From Lepus europaeus (Eukaryota > Chordata > Mammalia > Lagomorpha > Leporidae): a stretch of DNA of 64,000 bases. Positions 1 through 12,289 of the stretch are shown piece by piece. The stretch spans positions 148,235,701 through 148,299,700 of the forward strand of contig NC_084827.1 of assembly GCF_033115175.1 (NCBI RefSeq), read 5' to 3'. The notes beneath the pieces were generated by a model. That model did no database searches. It worked only from the letters and a program-made list of their open reading frames with translations, and had not been told where the DNA came from. Each line of letters opens with the position of its first letter. Position 1 is the first letter of the stretch. The translations under genes were made by a program, and so were the position numbers.

Positions 1-2169
1 CTGGTTAAGTCCTAGCTATAGGAATTTCTTATCCACAACTAAATTTGGGCCAAAAGGTCTACTTTCTCCCCGAAATTAAAAACCTGTTTGTTCATGTTCT
101 TTCTTTGGGCATGTTCGATCTACAGACAAATTTATTTTCTATTCTGAAGAAATGTTATTTTTAAATAGGATTCCTGTGTTGTGAATTCATATGATGTGAG
201 AAGTCAGAGATGGAAGGAAAGTTGATTTCTTGCAACAAATAAATCTTTAAAATACATGTCAAGTTTCCGAGCTACTTTTCTACCCCAGTACTGCTGTGCC
301 TGGGGGCAAGGGAAAGACATCACACAAAGTTCCTCAGATGAGGATACTTAAGTGCCAGATATTTGATTTCTTTCAGTCTGCATCATGCTTGCTCATCTTA
401 CAAGTGAGAGATAGGTTATTCTAATTGCCTGCCCAAACATGGATCATTCATCAAAGTTGGGCTATTTCCGCCTCTTGCATCAGAAATAGAAATTACATTC
501 TTTCTCCCCCTTGCATCATAAAATGTGGTCTCATGTAGCACTTTTTTCTTTAGCAATCACTAACTAATGCAATAGAGACTTTGCTGCTTTTTTTTCAAGG
601 ATACACTGATCCCATGTTTATTATAAAAGGAGGAAGACAAAGGAATTGTCCATGAGGCAATGCCATTTGGAGTACAATATCTGATTATATTGTGTGTTTT
701 ATGCTGATATTAATATATTTTGGATTAGGATACAGTGAAATCATGATAAAAACCCTCTCTCATATCACAACAAAGCATATACAGCTATTGTTCCTCAATG
801 ATAAAAAAAAATCCTTATGGAGAATCTTTTAAAAACAGAGTCTGGAATAAAGGTCAACCAAAGGTGTTTCTAAGAAACACGTAGTGCTCTCAAGTGAGCT
901 AACTGCATGCCGAGCTGTGCAAGGCCTCTGGCTGCTCATTCTTGTGGCAGTTTATGACCTGACACTCTGATCATGCATTTTCCAGCTAATTACTTGCATT
1001 CACTCAACACCCATCCCCTCTGCTCGAACAAGACCTCTGTAAACAGCACTGGGACTGCACCTGGCACCAGAAGCAAGCATGGCAGTGATGCTGCCACAAG
1101 AGATAAATGTTTCCCCGGGTACAAACTCAATAATAAGTTAAGCATTCGACAAAGAAGAATGCCTTTGGCAGCCCTGCTCAATCTCTCTAAGAAGGTGACA
1201 CTGTAGAGTACACAAGCAAACCCCAGATAATGACAGCTACAAAAAGCTTTTGTAAGCAAAGTAATCAGGTTCATGTCAGCCATATTCTCCTTTCACGGTC
1301 TCCTGCCTGGACAGTTAGTAAAATCTGATCAATGAGATATTTTTCAACATCTATGGCAAATCATCAGTCAGTGCAAGGTGATACTCAATTGCAGTGACTT
1401 CTTAAAAAAAAAAAAAAAAGGCCTCAAAGAAAGTGGCCTCTGGTTTAAGACCAGCATTGCATATGGTAGATTTAGACTTTCTAGTCCCTTTTCATCAACT
1501 GCACATCCATCACAAACCAGTCCCTATTTTATTCAAATCGCTGTGTTCTGCTAATCTCTGAACTACGTAGATGTTCTCTGTGTCTAGGCTGATTCTGGGA
1601 AGGGAAAGATTCAACAAGTCCTGTTTGGGGTACATCTCCTAGCCCCAACTGCTTCATCTATAAAATTAGAGTAAGTGGTTGCAGTTGGGAACTGTTGTTA
1701 CTCAGCCAAATGATGTGCTCAATCCCTTTACTTGTTTAGATTATTTCAGTTTCAATAACTGATAACCAGGTTCCATAGTGACCAGTGTGGGGACCATTGC
1801 TGTGTGAGGTTCCTGATGAACATGGAGAGTTGGTGTCAGAGGGGTGACAGTCACTGCCATAGACATGGAATAAAGCACAATACTTGCTGAGAAGAATTAG
1901 AGGACTTGAGGCAGAAATTAAAAGGAATTAGGAGGAAGATCTAGGGGCAGGGGGCAGCAGAAGTGCAGCTAGATCTCAAAGGATGTATTCAATTTAAAGC
2001 TACAGAGATAGAAAGCGAACAATGCAAATGGAAAATGCCAGACGGAAAGATTTCTTGTCAAGATGCTTAGGATATTTTATAGGTACTGTGGTCTGAGCCT
2101 GTACAGGAAGGGTATTAAAATGGATTTCTTGTTCTAATTTTTACAAGATGGTCATATACACTTAATCTC
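1..2169. other. Unique AT-rich DNA, no gene recognised
   Basis: No SINE, LINE tail, LTR or conserved exon is visible in this stretch. The frames of up to about 97 codons at 973-1283 overlap on opposite strands and have no recognisable domain. A 17-base A-run lies near 1405-1420 without an obvious retroposed body beside it. Confidence 0.5.
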
Positions 2170-2402
2170 AGGGAGGCAGTGTGGTGTGGAGGTGAAGAGG
2201 GGACCCAAAAGCTACACTGCCCATGTTCATTTTTCTAGCACTGGCACTCACGAGCTGTATGACCTTGGGCAAATTATTCAGATTCTTCCTACCTCAGTTT
2301 TCTCATCTGCCATGGGATTGTCACAGGGGTTAAGTGAATACATTCATGTAAAACTCTAGAAGGGTGTCTACAACATAGTAAATGCTCAGTAAGTATTATT
2401 TC
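2170..2402 (+). repeat. MIR SINE
   Basis: Near full-length ancient MIR (tRNA-derived, core-SINE). The core reads as a cell of CTGTATGACCTTGGGCAA followed by CTCAGTTTTCTCATCTGCC, then a GTGAATACATT region and a 3' end with AATGCTCAGTAAGTATT. Divergence is high, as expected for a repeat that predates placental radiation. Family assignment is by memory of the MIR consensus. Confidence 0.85.
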
Positions 2403-2599
2403 TATTCTAAGACTCGATCCTGTGAAGACAAGCACTACGTGACAAATAAGGGATTTTCAGTGTTCTGAAACCACACAACGGCTTGGCAGATTTAGCAGTC
2501 ACAGCCAGTCCTCTGTCTCTCAAACATAGGCTCCCATGTGGCCAATGTGGGAGTAAACTTAGTCATACCCTGCAGCCACACAAACTTTACACATGGTAT

Positions 2600-2832
2600 A
2601 GTAATTCTCAACTGGAAATGCCCCCTCCCCCCCAACACAGAACTTTTGACAATGTCTGGAGATGTTTTAGACTGTCATAATTGGGAGGATGCTACTAGCA
2701 TCTAGTGCAGGGAGGCTAATTGTGCTGCTAAACATCTTAAAATGCACAGGTCCGTCAGCCCCCAACCACCACAAAAAAATTAGCTAGTCCAAAACGTCAA
2801 CAGTGCTAAGGTTGACCAGCCCCAATGTAGGG
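2600..2832 (+). mobile_element. MER5A-type hAT-Charlie MITE
   Basis: Non-autonomous DNA transposon remnant. It shows the MER5A-like blocks TTTTGACAATGTCTGGAGA, TGCTACTAGCATCTAGTG, GCTGCTAAACATCTTAAAATG and a 3' end CAACAGTGCTAAGGTTGACC. The termini (AATTCTCAAC... and ...GGTTGACCAGCCC) are degenerate inverted repeats. It has no coding capacity. Confidence 0.8.
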
Positions 2833-3784
2833 CTCTCTCTTGAAGAGGCATTCATGTTTAAATAATTTCAACAAGACTCCCTTTTGCATAAAGTGCTTTG
2901 CTGAAAAACATCCAAGCAAAGGGCAAGTTGTGGTTCCAGTAACAACTTAAGTGCTGATGGACTTGTTGAGGGTTTTCCTTTGGAAAAGAATGGTTACACT
3001 CATAAAAACAAAAGCATCTTTCATGGTATGTGGAAAGAAGACAGTCATTTGAAACCGCTATCTAGTAAAATGTTTTAAAATGTAGTTTTAGTTACTGTAG
3101 ACAGTGAAAAAGATGCATGCTTGTTCCCTGAAGTGTTTATAGCATCCAGCTTCTCATACGTGTACACTCTCATGTATATACGTGTATAGCCAAGAAAAAG
3201 AAGTTACTTATTTAAACTGCAACTCAAGGCTACCTCAAGTGTCAAAAATACTAGGAAAAATGTCTGCCTCTTTTCTCTAGTTAGTCCTCACTCAATCTAT
3301 AATATTCCTTATTTCATCAACTGTGCTGAGATGATATTTTTTCTCTTTAAATGGCCATTAAATCAGGTATAAAAGACCCATTCGTTTTCTGCTATTAATA
3401 GTCACCAACATTAAATACTTCATCGTTCAAATTAGTCACTGTAGTTTACACAAATGAAATTCTCTCCGAAGCAGTGATTTTATGTCTTCTGTCAGCCCCT
3501 CTCAGCTTCCTCTGGTCCTGGGAACAATAATTCAGTTTCTAAACACTTTAAATGGGCTGTAAATAGTAGAAACCCCCACAGCGCCACCTCGATGAACTGA
3601 TCGACCTTGCTACAGTGTCATAAATTTGAAGGCACCTAGTACAAGCTGCCACATCCAGCCAGGCATTTCTGTTCTGAGATTTAGGTGGCTCAGAGAGTTC
3701 CTCACCTTGCTTGTCTTCCCCTACGATCACTCCCCTCTTTCCCTGAGGACATGCCACGATTGGCTCTACATAATAATATATTAT
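2833..3784. other. Unique DNA, nothing recognised
   Basis: AT-rich sequence with no repeat, RNA gene or credible exon that I can recognise. Two overlapping short frames (3548-3918) on opposite strands show no domain. Confidence 0.45.
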
Positions 3785-3935
3785 CAAAACAGCATAGCTA
3801 CAATACTGTCCAAGGCAGAGAACACATTATCTTGTTTGATCCTCATAACAGTACTTTGAGCTTGGAGAGGCAGTTGCTACAAAATGATGGCAATTTTGTA
3901 GATGAGAAAACCCGTTAAACAATATAAGGTCAAAA
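3785..3935 (-). repeat. MIR SINE fragment
   Basis: Antisense MIR: the block TTGTTTGATCCTCATAACAG, then TTTTGTAGATGAGAAAACCC and an AAGGTCA end is the reverse complement of the MIR core (tail of the core first). The 5' head is missing. Confidence 0.65.
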
Positions 3936-6594
3936 GAATATGGCTTCCAAGGCCTGATGTCAGCCAAGATGAGCAGAACCTATGGAAGATGTTCTCATGC
4001 AGGCGCAGTTTTAGTTTCTCTTAGTTCTGGTTCTTCTTAAAGCTGAAGCTGAGAGGCAGTGGTTTGGGAGATGATCCCGGGATGCACCAGGAGGGATGTA
4101 AAACATTGGGAGGGGCGCATTCTGAGGCAGGTTACTGCTGTGGGCCTGAGCGCCTTACTGTGCCGGGGAGCTCTAGAAGACAGTGTGGAGTGATCCTCCC
4201 TAGGGCTGCAGCACTAATGCTGCATCTCCCATCCACTGTTTTCTGCAGGCTGTTTTTTTTTTTCCCCTTGGGAGGGAATTAGCTCAGTCTGGCACTCTGT
4301 CCTCATTGAAAGAACTCCTCCAAAGTTTCAGGGACCTGCTGCAGTGCACCAAGACAAGCCAATGGAAGCAATAGTGCTCAAGGGGTTACTGACACCTGTC
4401 TTATAAGGGACCAATATCAACAGTGCTAGTACAGGGCCAAACCTACTTAATAAGAACACAGATATAGGCCTTTGCTAACTTTTCTGTGTAATTTTGTTGC
4501 CATATCCCTGTGGCTTTCATCTTTTAATTGTGATGGGCTCCTCTTACCTTAGTTCTGAGGCTTAGCAACTTCACATGCACGCCTGCCTCACCAACTGTAG
4601 GGCAACTCCTCTTCATCAGTTTCTTCACAAATTGTGGGTTTACTCCAAGACGTGTGACCAATAACATATCTCCTTTCTTAGTAAGAGGCAAAGCAGATCA
4701 AAGTCTTAATCTGGAGCAGTCCCGGAAGGTGGATCTAGGCCTGCATGTGTTTTAGATAGTGTGCATTCTCCAATTAACCACATCCCTGCCACTCTTCACA
4801 CAACCATCTTCGTTCTTTCCATTGCCTGTGTCTACAGGCTTTTGAATCCATGATGCCTGACCTATGCCACATTTCAGAAGAGAAGGAAAATTCTTAGAGG
4901 CTGTTGCTTTAGTTATCATCATCACTGTCTTTGAAACTATTCTATCTTACAAGTTAATTATTCTTGTCACTTACCTAGTCTTCCTGCTCTATTAGAAAAT
5001 AAGGTGGTGGTTCTTCTTTCATTTCTACCTTTCCTTTTTTGTTGTTGAGATATTCTAATGGAGAATGACCCAGACCATTAAATAAACCTACATTTAATTT
5101 TCATTAGAATTTTCCTAGGTGGCATTTGAACTTTAAATTCTATGAAGTAGAAGCACATCTGTGTTGGAATAGAAATTGCCAGGAGAAAGAATAAGGAAGA
5201 CATTTAGATAATTTCATCTGGGCGTTTGAAGTCATAGAGAGATCCATCTTTCCATTATCTGTAAGTTGGGAGCCACCTGTGCTTCATGACTGTCAGACAG
5301 TTGAAATGAGAAGCTCTGAGTTTAATTAAGTTACATGTGTGGGAGGAACACGCTTTGCAGCAGCAGTTAGATTATTAATGGACTCCTATATTGAAGTGTT
5401 CACATTTTTGAAAGGCTAATTACAATATAATTTTAGTTTTAAAATATTGCTTTACCAAGGGTAGGAGTTGTGTCATGTATTATTAAGTGGTGCTTTTTTT
5501 TTTTTTACAGTCTTGAGGGAAATACTGGTTTGATTATGGTAATCTTTAATATCATGTTATTTACCTTACTTTCATAGCTGATGCATCTGACTCTTGGGGA
5601 AGGAAAATATGCTGTTAAATATTAGAAAGCTACACTAGCATTTTCTAGGATTTTTCTGAATTTTTCTTATGAATAAGTCAAACTGCTTACAGATTGAGAA
5701 ACTAAATTTCATGTTTTTCTTCACTACCTGAAACTCAATGATCTTCTCTTCTGGAAAATTTTAGTAATTCAATGGGAAGATGGAACAGGAAATCAAGGGT
5801 TCTGGAAGGTACTAGTCTAATGAGCTATCTCTGGAATCCATTCTGCTGTCACCTGGTTGTAGATACACAAGTAGAGATCTTATTGATTGTAGTGGGATTC
5901 ACATAATTTTTATACTCATTGTCCTAATTTAGAGTTCTTGTGTTGGAAGCTGTTTACTGCATATTCCTAACTGAAATAAACACACATACTTTCTACCCAC
6001 ATATCCTCCCAGTGAAAATCATGGTCATTTCAATGACATTTAAGCTTTGTCAAATCAGTGAGAATGAACATATGGAACAGAAAACGAGTAGTGAGTGATT
6101 AGGGTGTTTAAATGTGCTGACAGGAGCTGAGAGAGAGGAGTTGGGGCATGTGGCATCTCTTCAGAACAGCCTTCTGCTGGACCATGGATAGTCTGGTAGC
6201 TGCAATCAGTGAGGGATGCCATCTTTGTTAAAATTTCCCAGCAGCCCATTTCATCTAAGTGTACCTCTAGACAACCTTTGCAGTAGCAGGTTGATATCTT
6301 GCATATAAGACTCAATTTCCTCCCATTAAATTGTGCTGCAATTTATGGTTTTTTTTTTTAATTGTTTTACCTGAAGGAGTTGATAGAACTAAAAAGAAAT
6401 CTTTTTATTTCTTGGAAGGTCATTAATTTCTTAAACCAATCCTAGCAACACATTTAGTTCTTTGCATAGTCAGTTATACCAAGTCTAATCATTGTATGAT
6501 GAATTGGCTATTCATACAAAACAAAACCAACATAGGTATCCTTTTATCTGGGTATTTCAAGGCCAAAGATGTTCCTACATTTTCCTGAATCTGT
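3936..6594. other. Unique DNA, nothing recognised
   Basis: No exon, young repeat or RNA gene is recognised. A more GC-rich patch (about 4030-4250) precedes a poly-T run. Long T-runs at 5492-5507 and 6349-6360 may be degenerate antisense retroposon tails, but no body can be identified next to them. Confidence 0.45.
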
Positions 6595-6611
6595 GAAAGA
6601 AGTTCCATCAT

Positions 6612-7033
6612 CTTGGAAGGCTTCCATAGCCTTGGCAACTCATGATGAGAGCTTAGGGTGGTTACTGGCGCCATAAACTAGAGTGTCAATTTGTTGGGTC
6701 AACAACAGGAGTCACTGTGCACTTGCTCCTCATGTAGGATCTCTGTCCTTAATGTGCTGTATATTGTGATTTAATGCTATAACTAGTACTCAAACAGTAT
6801 TTTTCACTTTGTGTTTCTATGTGGGTGCAAACTGTTGAAATCTTTACTTAATATATACTAAATCGATCTTCTGTATATAAAGAGAATTGAAAATGAATCT
6901 TGATGTGAATGGAAGGGGAGAGGGAGTGGGAGAGGGGAGGGTTGCGGGTGGGAGGGAAGTTATGGGAGGGGGAAGCCACTGTAATCCATAAGCTGTACAT
7001 TGGAAATTTATATTCATTAAATAAAAGCTAAAA
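6612..7033 (+). mobile_element. 5'-truncated L1, 3' tail only (composite-type tail)
   Basis: A 422-bp L1 insertion consisting only of the 3' tail. It has the block CTAGAGTGTCAATTTGTTGG, the G-rich tract at 6910-6972 and the terminal ATTCATTAAATAAAAG. A 17-bp direct repeat GAAAGAAGTTCCATCAT flanks it at 6595-6611 and 7034-7050, a perfect target-site duplication. The tail carries the same diagnostic variants (GGCGCCATAAACTAGAG, TTGCTCCTCATG) as the two composite elements at 29.6 and 40.4 kb. It may therefore be a severely truncated member of that family. Confidence 0.92.
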
Positions 7034-7569
7034 GAAAGAAGTTCCATCATGACTGTTCTCTTTTCTTCTCATCTCCAACATATTCAAACTGATAGAGGAT
7101 CTCACATCTTTCTAAATTGTCAAAAGCTAGTGCAAAATCATTGGGAGGCAAATTACCCTACAGGCTTATCCCCTATCAAAGCTTCTCTCAATAATTGTTG
7201 AAATATCTCCAGTTCTAACTTGTACTCATGAGTAAGTAGCTCATCTTGAATTTGATTGAATATTTTATCATTATAGTAAATCTACTCCTCTGATCCTTCT
7301 AGCTTCAACTGTTGAATTGCCAGTAAAGGAAGAGAAGAAAATCTTAACCATTTCTACATATTTCACTGTCAATATTAAGAAGATCAGAAAAGATATGCTG
7401 CAAGGGTAATACTATCCTGTATTGATAGGAATGTCCTGTGACCAGTGAGGATATGGTATTGGGGGAAAGAAAACAGTCCTTGTTAAACACCAACTTCGAG
7501 CTAGACTCCCTGATCTGGTTTGGGAGACCAGATCTCTGGTCTGCTCGGGCATAGAAGTTGTCTATTGTT

Positions 7570-9344
7570 TTTTTTTTTTTTTAAACTTTTATTTAATGAA
7601 TATAAATTTCCAAAGTATAGCCCATGGGTTACAATGGCTTCCCCCCTCCCATAACTTCCCTCCCGCCTGCAACCCTCCCCCTTCCCGCTCCCTTTCCCCT
7701 TCCATTCATGTAAAGATTCATTTTCAATTCTCTTTGTATACAGAAGATCAGTTTAGTATATATTAGGTAAAGATTTCAACATTTTGCCCATATAGCAACA
7801 CAAAGTGAAAAAACTACCATTGGATTACTAATTATAGCATTAAATAGCAATGTACAGCACATTAAAGACAGAGATCCTACATAATTTTTTTTCAAATTAA
7901 TTAATTTTCTATGCCATTTCCATTTTAACACCAGGTTGTTTTTTTTTTTTTTCATTTCCAATTCTCTTTATATACAGAAGATCAATTCAGTATATAATTA
8001 GTAAAGACCTCATCAGTTTGTGCCCACACAGAAACGCAAAGTATAAAAATACTGTTTCAGTACTAGTTATAGCATCACTTCGCTTTAGACGACACATTAG
8101 GGACAGATCCCACATGGGGTGTAAGTACACAGTGACTCCTGTTGCTGATTTAACAATCTGACACTCCTGTTCATGGCGTCAGTAATCTCCCTAGGCTCTA
8201 GTCATGAGTTGCCAGGGCTATGGAAGCCTTTAGAGTTCGCTGACTTTGATCTTATTCCGATAGGGTCATAGTCAAAGTGGAAGTTCTCTCCTCCCTTCGG
8301 AGAAGGGTACCTCCTTCTTTGATGGCCCCGTTCTTTCCACTGGGATCTCACTCACAGAGATCATTCATTTAGGTCTTTTTTTTTTTTTCCATGATATCTT
8401 GTCTTTCCATGCCTGCTATACTCTCATGGGCTCTTCCGCCAGATCTGAATGCCTTGAGGACTGATTCTGAGGCCAGAGTGTTGTTTAGGACATCTGCCAT
8501 CCTATGAGTCTGCTGTGTATCCCACTTCCCATGTTGGATCTTTCTCTCCCTTTTTGATTCTATCAGTTAGTATTAGCAGATACTTGTCTTGTTTGTGTGA
8601 TCTCTTTGATTCTTAGACCTATCAGAGCTATCAATTGTGAGCTGAAATTGATCACTTGGACTAGTGCGATGGCATTGGTACATGCCATCTTGATGGGATT
8701 GTGTTGGAATCCCCTGGCACATTTCTAACTCCACCATTTGCGGCCAGTCCGATTGAGCATGTTCCAAATTGTTCATCTCCTCCCTCTCTTTTTCCACTCT
8801 TAGATTTAACAGGGATCACTTTTCAGTTAAAATTTAAACACCTAAGAATAATTGTGTGTTAATTACTGAGTTCAACCAATAGTACTAGAACAACAACAAC
8901 AACAAATACTAAAAAGGATAAAGTATTACATTGTACATCTAAAGTCAGGACAGGGGCTGATCAGTTCATTGTTGCTTATAGTGTCCATTTCACTTAACAG
9001 GTTTCCCCTTTGGCACTCAGTTGTCACCAATCAGGGAAAACAAATGATATTTTTCTCTTTGGGACTGGCTTAATTCACTCAGCATGATGTTTTCCAGATT
9101 GCTCCATCTTGTTGCAAATGACTGGGTTTCGTTGTTTCTTACTGCTGTATAGTATTCTATGGAGTACATGTCCCATAATTTCTTTATCCAGTCTACTGTT
9201 GATGGGCATTTGGGTTGGTTCCAGGTCTTAGCTATTGTGAATTGAGCTGCAATAAACATTAATGTGCAGATGGCTTTTTTATTTGCCAAATTAATTTCCT
9301 TTGGGTAAATTCCAAGGAGTGGAATGGCTGGGTTGTATGGTAGG
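7570..9344 (-). mobile_element. 5'-truncated L1 with ORF2 C-terminus and long 3' UTR
   Basis: A 1775-bp L1 insertion on the minus strand. The poly-A appears as T-rich 7570-7582. The 3' UTR spans roughly 7570-9016 and the ORF2 C-terminal coding part 9017-9344. A perfect 13-bp target-site duplication GTTGTCTATTGTT lies at 7557-7569 and 9345-9357. The 3' UTR contains two tail-like modules in tandem (about 7583-7900 and 7953-8200), separated by an A-rich junction (T-rich on this strand). The same arrangement is present in the insertion at 31351-32232, so it is a subfamily trait. ORF2 here is intact over the retained part, which suggests a fairly young insertion. Confidence 0.95.
9017..9344 (-). 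pseudogene. L1 ORF2 protein, C-terminal fragment (truncated)
   Basis: Uninterrupted reading frame of about 109 codons, entering from the truncated 5' end of the host element and ending in TGA at 9017-9019. It holds the conserved L1 ORF2p C-terminal words FTIAKTWNQPKCPST, DWIKK, EYYTAVRNNE and a terminal SLIGDN. The endonuclease, reverse transcriptase and most of the cysteine-rich region are absent, so the fragment is not functional. An internal ATG at 9287-9289 gives a 90-codon frame. Translation is not expected, because this is a dead 5'-truncated copy without a promoter. Confidence 0.93.
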
Positions 9345-9357
9345 GTTGTCTATTGTT

Positions 9358-11565
9358 GACCAGAGTTAAAGGTGAGTCTTTGGTCTTGAAACAGAAGAAA
9401 ACCAGATGGACCAGAAAGGGATAGAACTCAGAAACTTGTATGCTAGAGGTTATAGCTAGTAGCTGTAACTAGAAACTCAGAAAATAAGCAAAGCCACATG
9501 TTTTACTCAGGCTGAAGAAATACACAAGCTAATAAGGTGAGTGATCTTCTGATAAACTAAGTAATGACTTGATATTAGGGTCTGCATGTGATTTTATTAG
9601 AATTGTAGAGTTTTGGGATACAGAAAGAGCAGGGAAAGTGGTAAACTTTAAAAAATCACATAGTTCTCACTCTGTCTCGGGAAAAAAACTGTTAAAATAA
9701 GTTTCCCAGTGGCAGGAATCCTTTTTCTTGAGGCTCCTAAGGCAACCTTCAGTGTCTTAGAATCCTAGGATATGCATTGCAAAGACCCAGAGCATTCTAA
9801 GAGTACACAGTTTAATGACCAGCTTAATGACTTACACGCTACAGAAATGGGTAATTAAGCTCTTTGGTCTTTAGAATTGAGGAATTGTTGTTGTGATATA
9901 ATTTCTTCTCCTTCATTATCTCCAATACCACTCACATCTCACTTGCAGTCTACACCACCAGCAGTGACTCAGCCTATAGTACATTAGATGCATTAATTAA
10001 TCTCTGTGCAAGGTCAGAGCCAGGATATGAAGGGCTGGGACAATATACCAGCTGACACGTGAGAATGATATGTTCAACTTCTGGCTACAACTTGTTGGTA
10101 GTGCATAATTCTTGCTTTAAGTGGCTAGCATTGCATCTCTTTTTCCCTGGAGCTATATTCTGTCTCTAACCAGAACACTCAGAGTTGCTAGGTAATGTTC
10201 TCCAACCCATAGAAATCAAGAGGGAGCCATGGCTGACCTCCACTTGGCACATCTCTGAATGTAATAAGCCAGGGGATCTAGGTCAAAAGATAAGAACCTT
10301 AGCTCCAGGTGGAAAGGTGTGGATATTTGGCTGGCTAAAAAAGAAATGAGGTTAAAGAAGATAAGAGATGTATATCAGTTACATATCACTGTGCCCTCTG
10401 GAATGCCTGCCTGCTTAGGAAATTTCTCTGTATTCTCCAACTCTTCTCTCAGTGCTCCTGTGATCTTTTGTCTTACCTTCCCCTGAGGACTGTTTCCTCT
10501 ACAGCCCTCATAAATTGGGGATATTTTGCTTCTTTCCCCCTCTCATAAGCCACTTATTAGGGTTTTTTTCTCTTATGACTTTCAAGTCATTTATTTTTCC
10601 TCCTTTAAGTATCTCAGTTCACATGAAACTCAGCTGTTCACCACTTCTCCCATCCCTCACCTTCTTTGAGATCTATAGCTCTCAGATCACAATCTTCCTC
10701 TCCAACTCTACTTGGGTCATTGTTTTATGTCCATGATTCTTTCAACATCCCAGTATATTTTCCTTTAAGCTCCTCATCTGCAACATCTTCTTCTATTATC
10801 CTCAGAAACCTCTTCCCTTGGATCTGTACGCAGCCATGCTGCCACTGGTTATTTCACATCGCATTCTCAGACACCACTTCCTTCCAGCTCACTTCTTTTT
10901 GAATTCCTTATTGTGCCATTTCATCCATATGATGGAAACTCCCAATCTGCTGAAACTGCTTAATTGTAATTATCCATGTCCTTCACCCTAGTCTTCATGC
11001 TACAATTTATCCAGCCAAATTTCAAGGTTCCTCATTGAATCTCTCGAAATGTCTTCAAATTCCAAGTTGAAGCCCTGTTTGGCTTCAGTCTTTCTAGAAG
11101 GATAACACTCTGCCCAAGTTCCTCACCTGGACAGACACTTAGATATCACAGTGTGACTGGAAATTAGTAAGCAACCAGCCCAACTACATTTTCTTTAAAT
11201 TTGTGATTGCCCAACTTTTCCCAGATATTATATTCTTTTTCCATAGGAAGTATAATCCATTTTTGCAATCATTAAATTCCCCCACCTCTTCCATTTCTCT
11301 TATCTCATGGCTGATTTTATTCATTAAATGAACTCCACTTGAACAAAACACCCTCACCTTCCCACCATCAAATACATAATCTATCTGCTCCCTTCTGTTA
11401 CACAGGATACCATGTTATTGCTTCTGTTCATGAGGAAGAAGCAAACAGGCTTCCTCAAACATGCTTTAGCAGAGACTATTTATTTATTGGGAAGCTAGCA
11501 CCTACTTATCATTCACGTTGTGGAAGGTACAAAAAGTTTACAAAGTAGAGTCACCTTTCCCGATG
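9358..11565. other. Unique, partly pyrimidine-rich DNA
   Basis: No young repeat or gene is recognised. From about 10400 to 11330 the plus strand is C/T-rich and resembles the composition of ancient L2-type LINE sequence, but I cannot point to diagnostic words. Short frames at 10515-10902 in this tract are composition-driven. Confidence 0.35.
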
Positions 11566-11860
11566 GAACCAAGTTATCTCATCCTCTTCCTCTAGATAGT
11601 ATTTTCACCTCCTGGTATATCCTTTTTAAAGTATTTCTTGCACAGGTATAATTGCAAGCAATTTTTTGTGTATTCATTTTCCCCTTTAAAAACAAAGGTT
11701 GCATACTGCACGTATTGTTTGGTGCCTGCCCTTAACACATGTTGGACATCATTCCATCTTAGTGCATACCTTGCTTCCTCATTGTGCTTTAAAGATATAT
11801 AGTCCCATTGTGTGGATGTGTCATAACTCCTTTAACCAGTTCTGTATTGAATATGTGCCA
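11566..11860 (-). repeat. Ancient L1M fragment
   Basis: The sequence runs through the antisense L1 ORF2 C-terminal landmark: CATCATTCCATCTTAGTGCA, then CCCATTGTGTGGATGTGTCA. This corresponds to the reverse complement of the familiar block around the YYSAIKKNE region of old L1. It is highly diverged with no intact frame. Confidence 0.55.
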
Positions 11861-12289
11861 TCTATTAAAAGAACAAAAAGTGCTTCTCCATGACCTCACA
11901 TTCCCCACCCAGCTCCTTCCCATTTCCTTGTTTCTCTTTTCACTCAGGCTCTTCAAATGAATTGCTATGCGTGCTGCATCTATATCTTTGTCTCTTATCT
12001 ATTCTTCATCTAACTTCATTCTTCACTGACTTCATTCTCCAACAAAATTGCTGCCAACAAAATTTTTAAGGCTACGAAATTCAATGACTCTTTTCTCTGA
12101 CTCCGTCTTACTGGAATTTCATATAGTTGGTCCCTTTTCTCCTCTTGTTCCTGAAACACCATACACTCTTTGTTTTCTATCTTTGAATTTACAACTTTTC
12201 CAGAGATCTCTGTGTATCTTTACTTGTTTGGAACATTAAATCTTCTTGTGCACTTACCTACTGTCCCTTGTTTAACTCATCCTGACCTT

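Noticed and set aside
7520..9360. Two separate L1 insertions in tandem rather than one with a duplicated tail
   Set aside because: One TSD pair encloses the whole, there is no TSD at the inner A-rich joint, and the same joint recurs in the insertion at 31351-32232.
10515..11548. Series of 69-78 codon frames on the plus strand
   Set aside because: They lie in pyrimidine-rich sequence that favours open frames. No similarity or shared reading frame links them.
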